From Flavobacterium sp. HTF (GTDB lineage: Bacteria > Bacteroidota > Bacteroidia > Flavobacteriales > Flavobacteriaceae), in contig NZ_QETH01000036.1 in the NCBI RefSeq assembly GCF_003105115.1, forward strand, positions 1 to 42,753: a stretch of DNA of 42,753 nucleotides. Reading direction: 5' to 3'. The notes under the pieces are model-generated. The model was not told the origin of the DNA. It saw nothing but the letters and a program-made list of their open reading frames with translations, and did not search any database. A program made the position numbers and the translations under genes. Below are positions 1-6,335 of the stretch, one piece after another. Within the stretch, counting starts at the first letter, position 1. Every line of letters starts with the position of its first letter.

Positions 1-109
1 TTTCTCTGATCGTTCGACAGGAGTTTTCAACGGAAAATTTTTGGTAGAAAAAGAAGCTCAAAAAACAAATGCTTTCCAAAAAAGCAACAATATTTTATTT
101 GTTTTATAA
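1..109 (+). CDS. Possible 3' end of a plus-strand gene (partial)
   Basis: This is the only plus-strand frame open at the window edge. It reads 35 codons from base 2 to a TAA at 107-109. The encoded tail contains DRSTGVFNGKFLVEKEAQ, which looks like ordinary protein, but I recognise no family. It overlaps the 3' end of the convergent WG-like gene by about 50 bp. Both ends may have been fused by a rearrangement near base 91. A chance open frame of this length is possible, so confidence is low. Confidence 0.3.
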   Translation, partial: FSDRSTGVFNGKFLVEKEAQKTNAFQKSNNILFVL

Positions 110-438
110 TCTTTAAATCGAATATAACCTTCATTCTCGCAATCCGGGCCGTTGTCAAAAACGTACAGACTGTCACGACCGGTAATTTTTCCGGTTTTAG
201 TTAAATAATAGCTCTTCCATTTTCCGTTTTCTTCTTCGGTAACGGCAATTATATTTTCGAATTTACGGGCAATTGTAAAGCCTGTAAATTTGGGTTCGAT
301 TTTGATATTACCACCTTTATCTTTAAATCCGGTTAGTGTAGTGTCTTTATCATAAAATGCAAGCCAGATATCGTTGCTTTGGGCAAATACTGAGCAATTT
401 AGAATGAAAAATATAGAAAGGATAATAATCTTTTTCAT
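58..438 (-). CDS. Secreted WG-repeat-like protein, probably C-terminally truncated
   Basis: 126 aa with a signal peptide (MKK, then a hydrophobic run ending FAQ at about residue 20). The body has WG/KWG-like beta repeats: FKDKGGNIKIEPKF around residues 38-51 and a Y-x-L-T-K-T-G-K-I turn near 78. Full-length WG-repeat proteins continue for hundreds of residues. This one follows a repeat-like pattern up to KTNKI (about residue 112) and then ends in a hydrophobic tail that does not look like the family. That suggests truncation or fusion at about base 91. WG proteins are surface or periplasmic proteins of unknown binding role. It is followed on the same strand by nothing visible. Signal peptide certain; family assignment moderate. 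Confidence 0.6.
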   Translation of the reverse strand: MKKIIILSIFFILNCSVFAQSNDIWLAFYDKDTTLTGFKDKGGNIKIEPKFTGFTIARKFENIIAVTEEENGKWKSYYLTKTGKITGRDSLYVFDNGPDCENEGYIRFKDYKTNKILLLFWKAFVF

Positions 439-447
439 GAAACGTTT

Positions 448-732
448 TTATCTGATATGAATTTCTAATTCATTATTTTTTGCTTCTTCAAAACAATCGG
501 AGCATAACATTTTAAAATCGGCCAGGTTTTGAAAAGCATCATTCCATTCTTCTCCATTATCCAAAAGATATTGTTCGCATTCTCCACACCAGGCAATTTG
601 CGGGAGGTCTTCTTCTGCTTCTGAATAGAAAAAACCAACTTTTTCTTTTTGGTCTATTGCCATTGCAATGTGAATACAAGAAAAAGACATTTCTTTTGAG
701 CCGTGTATATCACATATAATTTTCTCGATCAT
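448..732 (-). CDS. Small Cys-rich hypothetical protein, possible zinc binder
   Basis: 94 aa with no signal peptide and no membrane segment. It contains CDIHG (residues 7-11), C-x-H near 19, CGEC near 49-52 and CSDC near 77-80. Two CxxC pairs plus an N-terminal Cys/His group is a pattern typical of zinc-ribbon proteins. I do not recognise a named family. It lies 9 bp upstream of the WG-like gene on the same strand, so the two may be co-transcribed. The start is the first ATG in the frame, directly after an AT-rich stretch. Function unknown. Confidence 0.7.
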   Translation of the reverse strand: MIEKIICDIHGSKEMSFSCIHIAMAIDQKEKVGFFYSEAEEDLPQIAWCGECEQYLLDNGEEWNDAFQNLADFKMLCSDCFEEAKNNELEIHIR

Positions 733-829
733 TTTGGTTGTTTTGAATTTAAAAGGCTTTTAATTTCAAATTTAAAGTTATAAACTAAAAAACCTGCAAA
801 TGTCTTGTTAAATTAAATCGTTTTTGATG

Positions 830-958
830 TACGTGAGCGTGAGGGATAGGAGCAGGCTACCGAAGTAGCGCGGATAGCCCGACAGGATCCCGATAAGAGG
901 GCGTATATGCGTAAAGTAAATTTGCCCTCTTATCGGGATGGTGGCACGCCGGGATTCT
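830..958. repeat. GC-rich structured intergenic element
   Basis: A block much richer in G+C than its surroundings. It holds a small hairpin (GCTAC, loop CGAA, GTAGC at 856-869), then GGATAGCCCGACAGG, then a perfect 16-bp stem with a 21-nt loop (887-902 with 924-939), then GGTGGCACGCCGGG. From memory, flavobacterial intergenic regions often carry similar GGATAGCCCG-containing blocks. I cannot name the family. It could be a dispersed REP-like element or a small structured RNA. Confidence 0.6.
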
Positions 959-963
959 TTTTT

Positions 964-1019
964 GGTTTCAAGTTTCAAGTTTCAGGTTTTCGTACAACTT
1001 GAAACATGAAACCTGAAAC
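964..1019. repeat. Inverted word repeat (AGTTTCA type)
   Basis: Two and a half copies of the word AAGTTTC (964-988) face their inverse (997-1019, GAAACATGAAACCTGAAAC) across a short loop. It lies directly between the GC-rich element and the ahcY terminator. One of several such loci in this window. Confidence 0.7.
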
Positions 1020-1020
1020 A

Positions 1021-1059
1021 AAAAATAAACCCGACAGATTTTTAAAATCTGTCGGGTTT
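1021..1059 (-). terminator. Intrinsic terminator of ahcY
   Basis: A near-perfect stem with arms at 1027-1042 and 1044-1059 (AAACCCGACAGAT and its inverse), followed on the minus strand by ATTTTTTG. It lies 30 bp past the ahcY stop codon. Confidence 0.85.
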
Positions 1060-1089
1060 GAATATGTAATTCTAAATTCTAAAATTGAT

Positions 1090-2406
1090 TTAGTATCTGT
1101 AGTATTCTGGTTTGAATGGGCCTTCAACTGGAACTCCAATATAAGCAGCCTGATCGTCACGTAAAGTCTCTAATTCAACACCTAATTTAGCTAAGTGTAA
1201 AGCAGCTACTTTTTCATCTAAATGTTTTGGTAACATATAAACGTCATTGTTGTAAGCAGCACTGTTTTTCCATAATTCGATTTGAGCCAAAGTCTGGTTA
1301 GTGAATGAGTTACTCATTACAAAACTTGGGTGACCTGTAGCACAACCAAGGTTTACTAAACGACCTTCAGCCAAAATGATGATATCTTTTCCGGCGATTG
1401 TATATTTGTCAACCTGAGGTTTGATTTCGATTTTAGATGCACCGTGGTTTTTGTTTAACCAGGCCATATCAATTTCGTTATCGAAGTGACCAATGTTACA
1501 AACAACAGTTTTGTCTTTCATTTGCTCGAAGTGCTCTCCAAGAACGATATCTTTGTTTCCTGTAGTGGTAATGATGATATCAGCATTAGCAATTACAGTG
1601 TTTAATTTTTTAACTTCATAACCGTCCATTGCAGCTTGTAAAGCACAAATTGGATCGATTTCAGTAACTGTTACAATAGATCCGGCACCTCTGAAAGAAG
1701 CAGCAGTTCCTTTTCCAACGTCACCATATCCACAAACGATAACTCTTTTTCCAGCTAACATTAAGTCAGTTGCACGACGAACTGCATCTACAGCAGATTC
1801 TTTACAACCATATTTGTTATCAAATTTAGATTTAGTAACAGAGTCATTAATATTGATTGCAGGCATTGGTAAAGTTCCGGCTTTTACTCTTTCGTAAAGT
1901 CTGTGAACACCAGTTGTAGTTTCTTCAGAAAGACCTTTAATTCCAGGAACCAATTCCGGGAAACGATCAATAACCATGTTAGTTAAATCTCCACCGTCAT
2001 CCAAAATCATGTTCAATGGTTTTCTGTCTTCACCAAAGAATAAAGTTTGCTCAATACACCAGTCAAAAGACTCTTCGTCAAGACCTTTCCAGGCATAAAC
2101 CTGAATTCCGGCAGCAGCAATAGCAGCAGCAGCCTGATCCTGAGTAGAGAAAATGTTACAAGAAGACCAGGTAACCTCAGCACCAAGGGCAATTAAAGTT
2201 TCGATCAAAACTGCAGTCTGGATTGTCATGTGTAAACATCCGGCGATACGAGCACCTTTAAGAGGTTGTTCGTCTTTATATTCAGCACGAAGCGCCATTA
2301 AACCTGGCATTTCAGCTTCAGCTAATTCAATTTCTTTTCTTCCCCAAGCCGCTAGAGAAATGTCTTTTACTTTGAAAGCCACATAAGGCGTAGTCGTTGT
2401 ACTCAT
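1090..2406 (-). CDS. ahcY: Adenosylhomocysteinase
   Basis: 438 aa, the normal length. The enzyme hydrolyses S-adenosylhomocysteine to adenosine and homocysteine in the cytosol, removing the product inhibitor of SAM-dependent methylation. The NAD-binding [10 protein letters not shown] lies near residue 225, the substrate-domain signature ([14 protein letters not shown]) near 82-95, and the C-terminal KPEYYRY carries the conserved Lys-Tyr that contacts NAD of the partner subunit. The gene is monocistronic, with its own terminator and a TAAATTTG -7 box upstream. Confidence 0.97.
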   Translation of the reverse strand: MSTTTTPYVAFKVKDISLAAWGRKEIELAEAEMPGLMALRAEYKDEQPLKGARIAGCLHMTIQTAVLIETLIALGAEVTWSSCNIFSTQDQAAAAIAAAGIQVYAWKGLDEESFDWCIEQTLFFGEDRKPLNMILDDGGDLTNMVIDRFPELVPGIKGLSEETTTGVHRLYERVKAGTLPMPAININDSVTKSKFDNKYGCKESAVDAVRRATDLMLAGKRVIVCGYGDVGKGTAASFRGAGSIVTVTEIDPICALQAAMDGYEVKKLNTVIANADIIITTTGNKDIVLGEHFEQMKDKTVVCNIGHFDNEIDMAWLNKNHGASKIEIKPQVDKYTIAGKDIIILAEGRLVNLGCATGHPSFVMSNSFTNQTLAQIELWKNSAAYNNDVYMLPKHLDEKVAALHLAKLGVELETLRDDQAAYIGVPVEGPFKPEYYRY

Positions 2407-2436
2407 TTATAGTATATTTGTATTGTAAAATTTTTG

Positions 2437-2444
2437 CAAATTTA
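2437..2444 (-). promoter_or_regulatory. Candidate -7 box of ahcY
   Basis: TAAATTTG on the minus strand, 31 bp before the ATG, matches the Bacteroidota TAnnTTTG consensus. No clear -33 TTG at ideal spacing. On the opposite strand TATATTTG at 2413-2420 could serve leftward-to-rightward transcription, within a 16-bp string also found at the greA promoter. Confidence 0.5.
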
Positions 2445-2536
2445 AGGAATAGCTTTTGAATTTTACTAATTTCTGTAAGATTTGTGAAATCTTTAATTTC
2501 TTAATCTTTAGAACATTAGTTTGAAAAACGATTTTA

Positions 2537-2716
2537 ACCATATAAGTGATATATGTTCATTTCAAAAAGAATTGTGTGGAATGCTTTTTTAGACCATATA
2601 AGTTATATAAGTTCATTTAAAAAAGATTCTTAAACCAGTGCCTTTCCTACGAATTGCTTATATTTACTAATGCATTTTAAACCTGCAGTTATATTTTCTT
2701 AAATGACTTATATGGT
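2537..2716. repeat. Direct and inverted word repeats between ahcY and the PPTase gene
   Basis: Two 34-nt direct copies beginning ACCATATAAGT (2537-2570 and 2593-2626) match at 31 of 34 positions. An inverted partial copy (AAATGACTTATATGGT) lies at 2701-2716. The gap 2407-2774 otherwise shows only AT-rich sequence and the ahcY promoter. Confidence 0.75.
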
Positions 2717-2774
2717 TTAAATTATACCACGCATAATTTATAATTAACCATTCACAAATTCATAATTAAAAAAA

Positions 2775-3425
2775 ATGCCTCTATTTCAGACTATACAATG
2801 CAATGAAAATACCCGAATTTTAATTTGGGAAATAACAGAATCTTTTGACGAACTGAGAAGCAAAGTTGTCTTAAAAGAAAAAACGCAACTGAGATTAAAC
2901 GGGATGAAATCTGAAATGCATCAGCGTGCCTTTTTGAGTGTTCGGATGCTGATTCAGGAAATGGGTTTTACAGATAAGGATTTGCACTATGATGAGTTTG
3001 GGAAACCTTATTTTGATTGTCATAATTATATTTCTATAACACATTCCTATCATTTTGCAGCCATAATTATCAGCAATGAAACGGTTGGAATTGATATGGA
3101 ATTACAGCGTGAAAAAATCATCCGTATTGGAGATAAATTTACGGACTATGAATGCAAATACCTGCAGCCTGATTTTTCTGAGGAATACATTAAAAAATTA
3201 ACGGTGATCTGGGGTGCAAAAGAAGCAATCTTTAAAATCAGAAACGAGAAAGGAATAAGTTTTAAAGATCATATTCAGATTGAGCCTTTTTCTTTGGAAG
3301 AATCCCAAACTGATGCCAGCCTTCATTTTGATAATCTGGTTAAAGATTTTGAGGTACATTATAAGGAAATACAATCAGAGAATTCTGAAGATAAATTTAC
3401 TCTGGTTTTTGCTTTTGAAAAATAA
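2775..3425 (+). CDS. 4'-phosphopantetheinyl transferase superfamily protein
   Basis: 216 aa. The family transfers the phosphopantetheine arm from CoA to a serine of acyl or peptidyl carrier proteins. The two signature motifs are visible: GIDME (residues about 100-104, Mg-binding Asp and Glu) and WGAKEAIFK (about 145-153). The size and the N-terminal half point to a Sfp/HetI-type enzyme and not to AcpS. No synthase is nearby, so the carrier-protein partner cannot be read from context. Single gene with its own AT-rich upstream region; nothing obvious follows it on this strand. Confidence 0.88.
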   Translation: MPLFQTIQCNENTRILIWEITESFDELRSKVVLKEKTQLRLNGMKSEMHQRAFLSVRMLIQEMGFTDKDLHYDEFGKPYFDCHNYISITHSYHFAAIIISNETVGIDMELQREKIIRIGDKFTDYECKYLQPDFSEEYIKKLTVIWGAKEAIFKIRNEKGISFKDHIQIEPFSLEESQTDASLHFDNLVKDFEVHYKEIQSENSEDKFTLVFAFEK

Positions 3426-3510
3426 ATTCAAAATTTCCGCATTAACACAAGGTATGTGATTTCTCGTTTACTCAAATAACATACTTTGCTTGCAGTAACG
3501 GGTTAAAAAT

Positions 3511-3909
3511 TTAAACTTCGCTTTCTTTCTTGCGATGCTCAAACATACTCACAAAAAGAAAAGTTCCCATTTTTCTGGCACGTCTTTTAAGGGTTTCTAC
3601 ATTTTCGCCTTCAAAATGTTCTTCTAAAGTCTGAAACCAGTAGTTAAGCCAGATTCCGAATTCGTTTGACGTTATTTTACCCTCAAAATGTTCATCAACT
3701 TCATTGTGAACCGCATGCGGATTTCCTTTATATTTTTTTACGGCAAACAAATTGGTTTCCCAAAAATCGGTTAGTTTTTCCAGATGAGCGTCCCAGTCTT
3801 TTATCATAGTATTAAAATAAAAGCCGATTTCCTTATCGGCTCTTATTTTAGCATAAAAGGAATGAACCAGAACTTCGATGTCAGCTCTGTTTTCTATTTG
3901 CTTTTTCAT
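3511..3909 (-). CDS. Group III truncated hemoglobin
   Basis: 132 aa, the typical length of trHbIII. The fold is recognisable from VLVHSFYAKIRADKEIGFYF (B/E helices), the FWETNLF segment and the AVHNEV segment with a candidate proximal His. Such globins bind O2 or NO; their physiological job is unsettled. The start codon overlaps the stop of the upstream 95-aa membrane protein by 4 bp (ATGA), so the two are translationally coupled. A Crp/Fnr-type palindrome precedes the pair, which suggests oxygen- or nitrogen-oxide-responsive expression. Confidence 0.9.
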   Translation of the reverse strand: MKKQIENRADIEVLVHSFYAKIRADKEIGFYFNTMIKDWDAHLEKLTDFWETNLFAVKKYKGNPHAVHNEVDEHFEGKITSNEFGIWLNYWFQTLEEHFEGENVETLKRRARKMGTFLFVSMFEHRKKESEV

Positions 3910-4193
3910 ATTAATGTGTTATTTAAAACGATGAACAAAATGCTGAAAAATACACTTGTCAGGATTAAATTAAAAACTGTTTTATGGCTCATTTGCGCAA
4001 GAATTGATGTGTTTGCAAACATATTAGTAAATACAATTATTGCCAATTGAATCATTTGTGTTACTGATGTTCCGTTAGACAATACAAACATTGCTGCGGT
4101 TGCGCCTAAACAGCTTTGTCCAATTACTGCCATTGTAGCAGAACCAATGTAACTTTTGTTGAAATTTTCGAATGTTGTGTTATAAAGTGTCAT
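3906..4193 (-). CDS. Small membrane protein coupled to truncated globin
   Basis: 95 aa. Hydrophobic segments lie at about residues 17-38 (ATMAVIGQSCLGATAAMFVL), 47-66 and 73-92, giving two or three membrane helices. No named family recognised. It overlaps the globin gene by 4 bp and sits downstream of the Crp/Fnr regulator, with its own promoter and operator. The arrangement implies a membrane partner or redox-linked accessory of the globin; that is inference. Confidence 0.8.
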   Translation of the reverse strand: MTLYNTTFENFNKSYIGSATMAVIGQSCLGATAAMFVLSNGTSVTQMIQLAIIVFTNMFANTSILAQMSHKTVFNLILTSVFFSILFIVLNNTLI

Positions 4194-4215
4194 GATATAT
4201 AGTGTTTTATAGTAG

Positions 4216-4223
4216 CAAATTTA
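4216..4223 (-). promoter_or_regulatory. Candidate -7 box of the membrane protein-globin operon
   Basis: TAAATTTG on the minus strand, 22 bp before the start codon of the 95-aa protein. It fits the flavobacterial TAnnTTTG box and puts the transcription start at about 4212. Confidence 0.6.
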
Positions 4224-4243
4224 CCACCATAGCACACTAAGGT

Positions 4244-4263
4244 TTTATGACTTAAATCATAAA
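4244..4263 (-). promoter_or_regulatory. Crp/Fnr-type operator
   Basis: A 20-bp palindrome with outer half-sites TTTATGA and TCATAAA, 9 of 10 positions symmetric. Its centre is about 34 bp upstream of the centre of the -7 box, that is about -41 from the predicted start. This is the classic class II activator position. The Crp/Fnr gene directly upstream is the obvious candidate regulator. Confidence 0.6.
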
Positions 4264-4275
4264 GCAAGAACTTTT

Positions 4276-4872
4276 TTAGCGGTATACTTTTCTGTTTATT
4301 ATTTTTAAGACACCTTTTTTTTCCAGTGATTTAATAGTCCTGATAACAGTTTCTACACGCAAACCTGTCAGGTCGCCAATCTGTTGTCTGGTAAAATTGA
4401 TGAGATAACCATTCTGATCTTTTTTAAAATTAAAATAAGCAATTCCGTGGTCAATCAATTTTAATACCCGATGCTCCGGTTCCTGTGTAGACATTTCTGC
4501 AGCCATAACCGACTTATAATACAAACGCTGGGCTAAGTTTTCGATTATTTTAATGCTTATCGCGGGATTTTCCTCAAGAAGTTTCATGAAATTTGATTTT
4601 GAAAGATACAAAACCTGAGCATCTTCAACCGAAACAGCACTAGCAGGATATTTTTGATTTAAGAATAATGGAGGCTCGCCAAAAGACTGGTCTTTATAAA
4701 AAATCCCCTGAATAAATTCCCGTCCGTCATCATTATAATTATTCATTTTTACTTCGCCCGAAACAATCTGATAGTAATGTGTAGGGAGATTCCCTTCTTC
4801 AAAAATAATTTCGTTTTTAGGGAAATATTTTTTTACTGCACCGTATTTTTCCAACAGATCAGTTGTAATCAT
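4276..4872 (-). CDS. Crp/Fnr family transcriptional regulator
   Basis: 198 aa. The N-terminal cyclic-nucleotide-like beta-roll (about residues 15-110) is followed by a dimer helix and a C-terminal winged helix-turn-helix with FTRQQIGDLTGLRVETVIRT (about 154-173). No N-terminal cluster of cysteines is seen, so a canonical Fnr iron-sulfur sensor is absent. Its own -7 box is TATATTTG (4906-4913, minus strand). It precedes the globin operon, whose promoter region carries a matching palindrome. Confidence 0.9.
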   Translation of the reverse strand: MITTDLLEKYGAVKKYFPKNEIIFEEGNLPTHYYQIVSGEVKMNNYNDDGREFIQGIFYKDQSFGEPPLFLNQKYPASAVSVEDAQVLYLSKSNFMKLLEENPAISIKIIENLAQRLYYKSVMAAEMSTQEPEHRVLKLIDHGIAYFNFKKDQNGYLINFTRQQIGDLTGLRVETVIRTIKSLEKKGVLKIINRKVYR

Positions 4873-4905
4873 AATTTGTCTTTTTGGTTATCAAAAGCCT
4901 TTAGA

Positions 4906-4913
4906 CAAATATA
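4906..4913 (-). promoter_or_regulatory. Candidate -7 box of the Crp/Fnr gene
   Basis: TATATTTG on the minus strand, 34 bp before the ATG, fits the Bacteroidota consensus. Confidence 0.5.
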
Positions 4914-4967
4914 ATTCATTCCATATAGTTCTTCTGCATTAAAAAACTTTTACTTTTACGCCCGATT

Positions 4968-5696
4968 ATGAGACCACAAATACCGCATATATATCAGCAG
5001 ATTGTCAAGGCTAAAAACGAAAGTAAAAAGCTTCTGGCTATACTTTTGGACCCGGATAAAATTGTTTGGGAGAATTTAGAAGACCTTTTGCTTAAGATAA
5101 ATCAATCTCCGGCAACTCATGTTTTTGTGGGCGGAAGTATTGTTAAGGCTACAATTTTAGAAGAATTAATTGCGGAATTAAAACAAAAAACAAATTTGCC
5201 TGTTATTATATTTCCGGGAGATCCTTCGCAGATTTCACCGCAGGCCGATGCTATTTTGTTTTTGTCCCTTTTGTCCGGACGTAACCCTGATTATTTAATA
5301 GAGTATCAGGTACAAGCGGCACCAATTTTAAGAAAAACAAATTTAGAGATTATTTCGACAGGATATATTTTAATAGAAAGCGGTAATGAAACAGCAGTGG
5401 CAAGAGTCAGTAAAACAGAGCCATTAAATCGTGAAAACCTTGATTTGGTGCTGGCAACTGCACAAGCAGGAGAAATGTTAGGAAATAAATTAATTTATCT
5501 GGAAGCAGGGAGTGGTGCAAAGCATTCTGTTCCCGTAGAAATGATTAGGCTAATTGCGCAAAATGTTGAAATTCCGATAATTGTTGGAGGAGGAATTGTA
5601 GATTTGCAAGGCATTCAGGAGGCTTACAAAGCAGGCGCAGATTTGGTGGTGATAGGAACAGCATTTGAAAATAACAGCCAATTTTTTGAATCTTAA
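4968..5696 (+). CDS. Geranylgeranylglyceryl/heptaprenylglyceryl phosphate synthase
   Basis: 242 aa TIM-barrel of the PcrB/GGGPS family, which attaches a prenyl group by an ether bond to glycerol 1-phosphate. Visible motifs are LDPDK (residues 27-31), VGGSI near 54-58, the phosphate-binding IVGGGI near 205-210 and VIGTAFE near 229-235. Archaea use this for membrane lipids. Bacteroidota homologues (group II) are known, but their product lipid is unsettled. It heads a tight plus-strand operon with pnuC 18 bp downstream. No other ether-lipid gene is seen. Confidence 0.93.
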   Translation: MRPQIPHIYQQIVKAKNESKKLLAILLDPDKIVWENLEDLLLKINQSPATHVFVGGSIVKATILEELIAELKQKTNLPVIIFPGDPSQISPQADAILFLSLLSGRNPDYLIEYQVQAAPILRKTNLEIISTGYILIESGNETAVARVSKTEPLNRENLDLVLATAQAGEMLGNKLIYLEAGSGAKHSVPVEMIRLIAQNVEIPIIVGGGIVDLQGIQEAYKAGADLVVIGTAFENNSQFFES

Positions 5697-5714
5697 ATTT
5701 TTTAAAACCAGTTT

Positions 5715-6335
5715 ATGATAGATTTTTTTCTGGAAAGTTATAAAAATGCTCCTCTTTGGCATATTGCTTTAGAATTCTTGGTATTTGTGTGCGGAATTTT
5801 GAGTGTATGGTTTGCCAAAAAAGAAAATATTTGGGTGTACCCAACCGGTTTAATCGCAACCGTTATTTCAGTTTACCTTTTGTATGTTGCCGGCTACATT
5901 GGAGATATGATTATTAATGGATATTTTTCTATTATGAGTATTTATGGCTGGTATGTGTGGGCAAAAGGAGGAACAGTTGAAGATAACCTGCCGATTACAA
6001 GAACGAATTTTAATGAAAAAATAATCGGAATCCTACTGTTCTTTGTGACCATTTTTGTAGTTTTCGGGATTTATAAATATTTTGATTATGAAATCAAAAA
6101 TGACAATTATGTCGATATGATTTCGTCAGGGATATTTTTTGCGGGAATGTGGTACATGGCCAGGAAAAAAATCGAAAACTGGACACTTTGGATTATTGGT
6201 GATATTATTGTTGTGCCTCTTTATGCCTATCGTGGCTTAGGAATGTTGTCGCTTCAATATTTAATTTTTACAATTTTGGCTATTTCAGCTTATTTAGAAT
6301 GGAGAAAAATCTTAGACAACAAAAAACATCAATAA
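5715..6335 (+). CDS. pnuC: PnuC-family vitamin precursor transporter
   Basis: 206 aa with seven or so hydrophobic segments and the family signature YFSIMSIYGWYVWAKGG (about residues 72-88). PnuC proteins facilitate diffusion of nicotinamide riboside, which is trapped by phosphorylation inside. The next gene overlaps its 3' end by 37 bp and begins with a NadR-type ribosylnicotinamide kinase domain, which supports nicotinamide riboside as substrate. Because a TPP riboswitch and TonB receptor lie downstream, and PnuT paralogues carry thiamin, thiamin is an alternative substrate. Confidence 0.9.
   Translation: MIDFFLESYKNAPLWHIALEFLVFVCGILSVWFAKKENIWVYPTGLIATVISVYLLYVAGYIGDMIINGYFSIMSIYGWYVWAKGGTVEDNLPITRTNFNEKIIGILLFFVTIFVVFGIYKYFDYEIKNDNYVDMISSGIFFAGMWYMARKKIENWTLWIIGDIIVVPLYAYRGLGMLSLQYLIFTILAISAYLEWRKILDNKKHQ

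Noticed and set aside
975..1160. 61-aa minus-strand reading frame over the ahcY 3' end and terminator
   Set aside because: It runs through a terminator hairpin and the word repeat and overlaps ahcY out of frame; no protein-like features.
2537..2716. CRISPR-like direct repeats
   Set aside because: Only two 34-nt copies with an inverted third, imperfect, no regular spacers and no cas genes.
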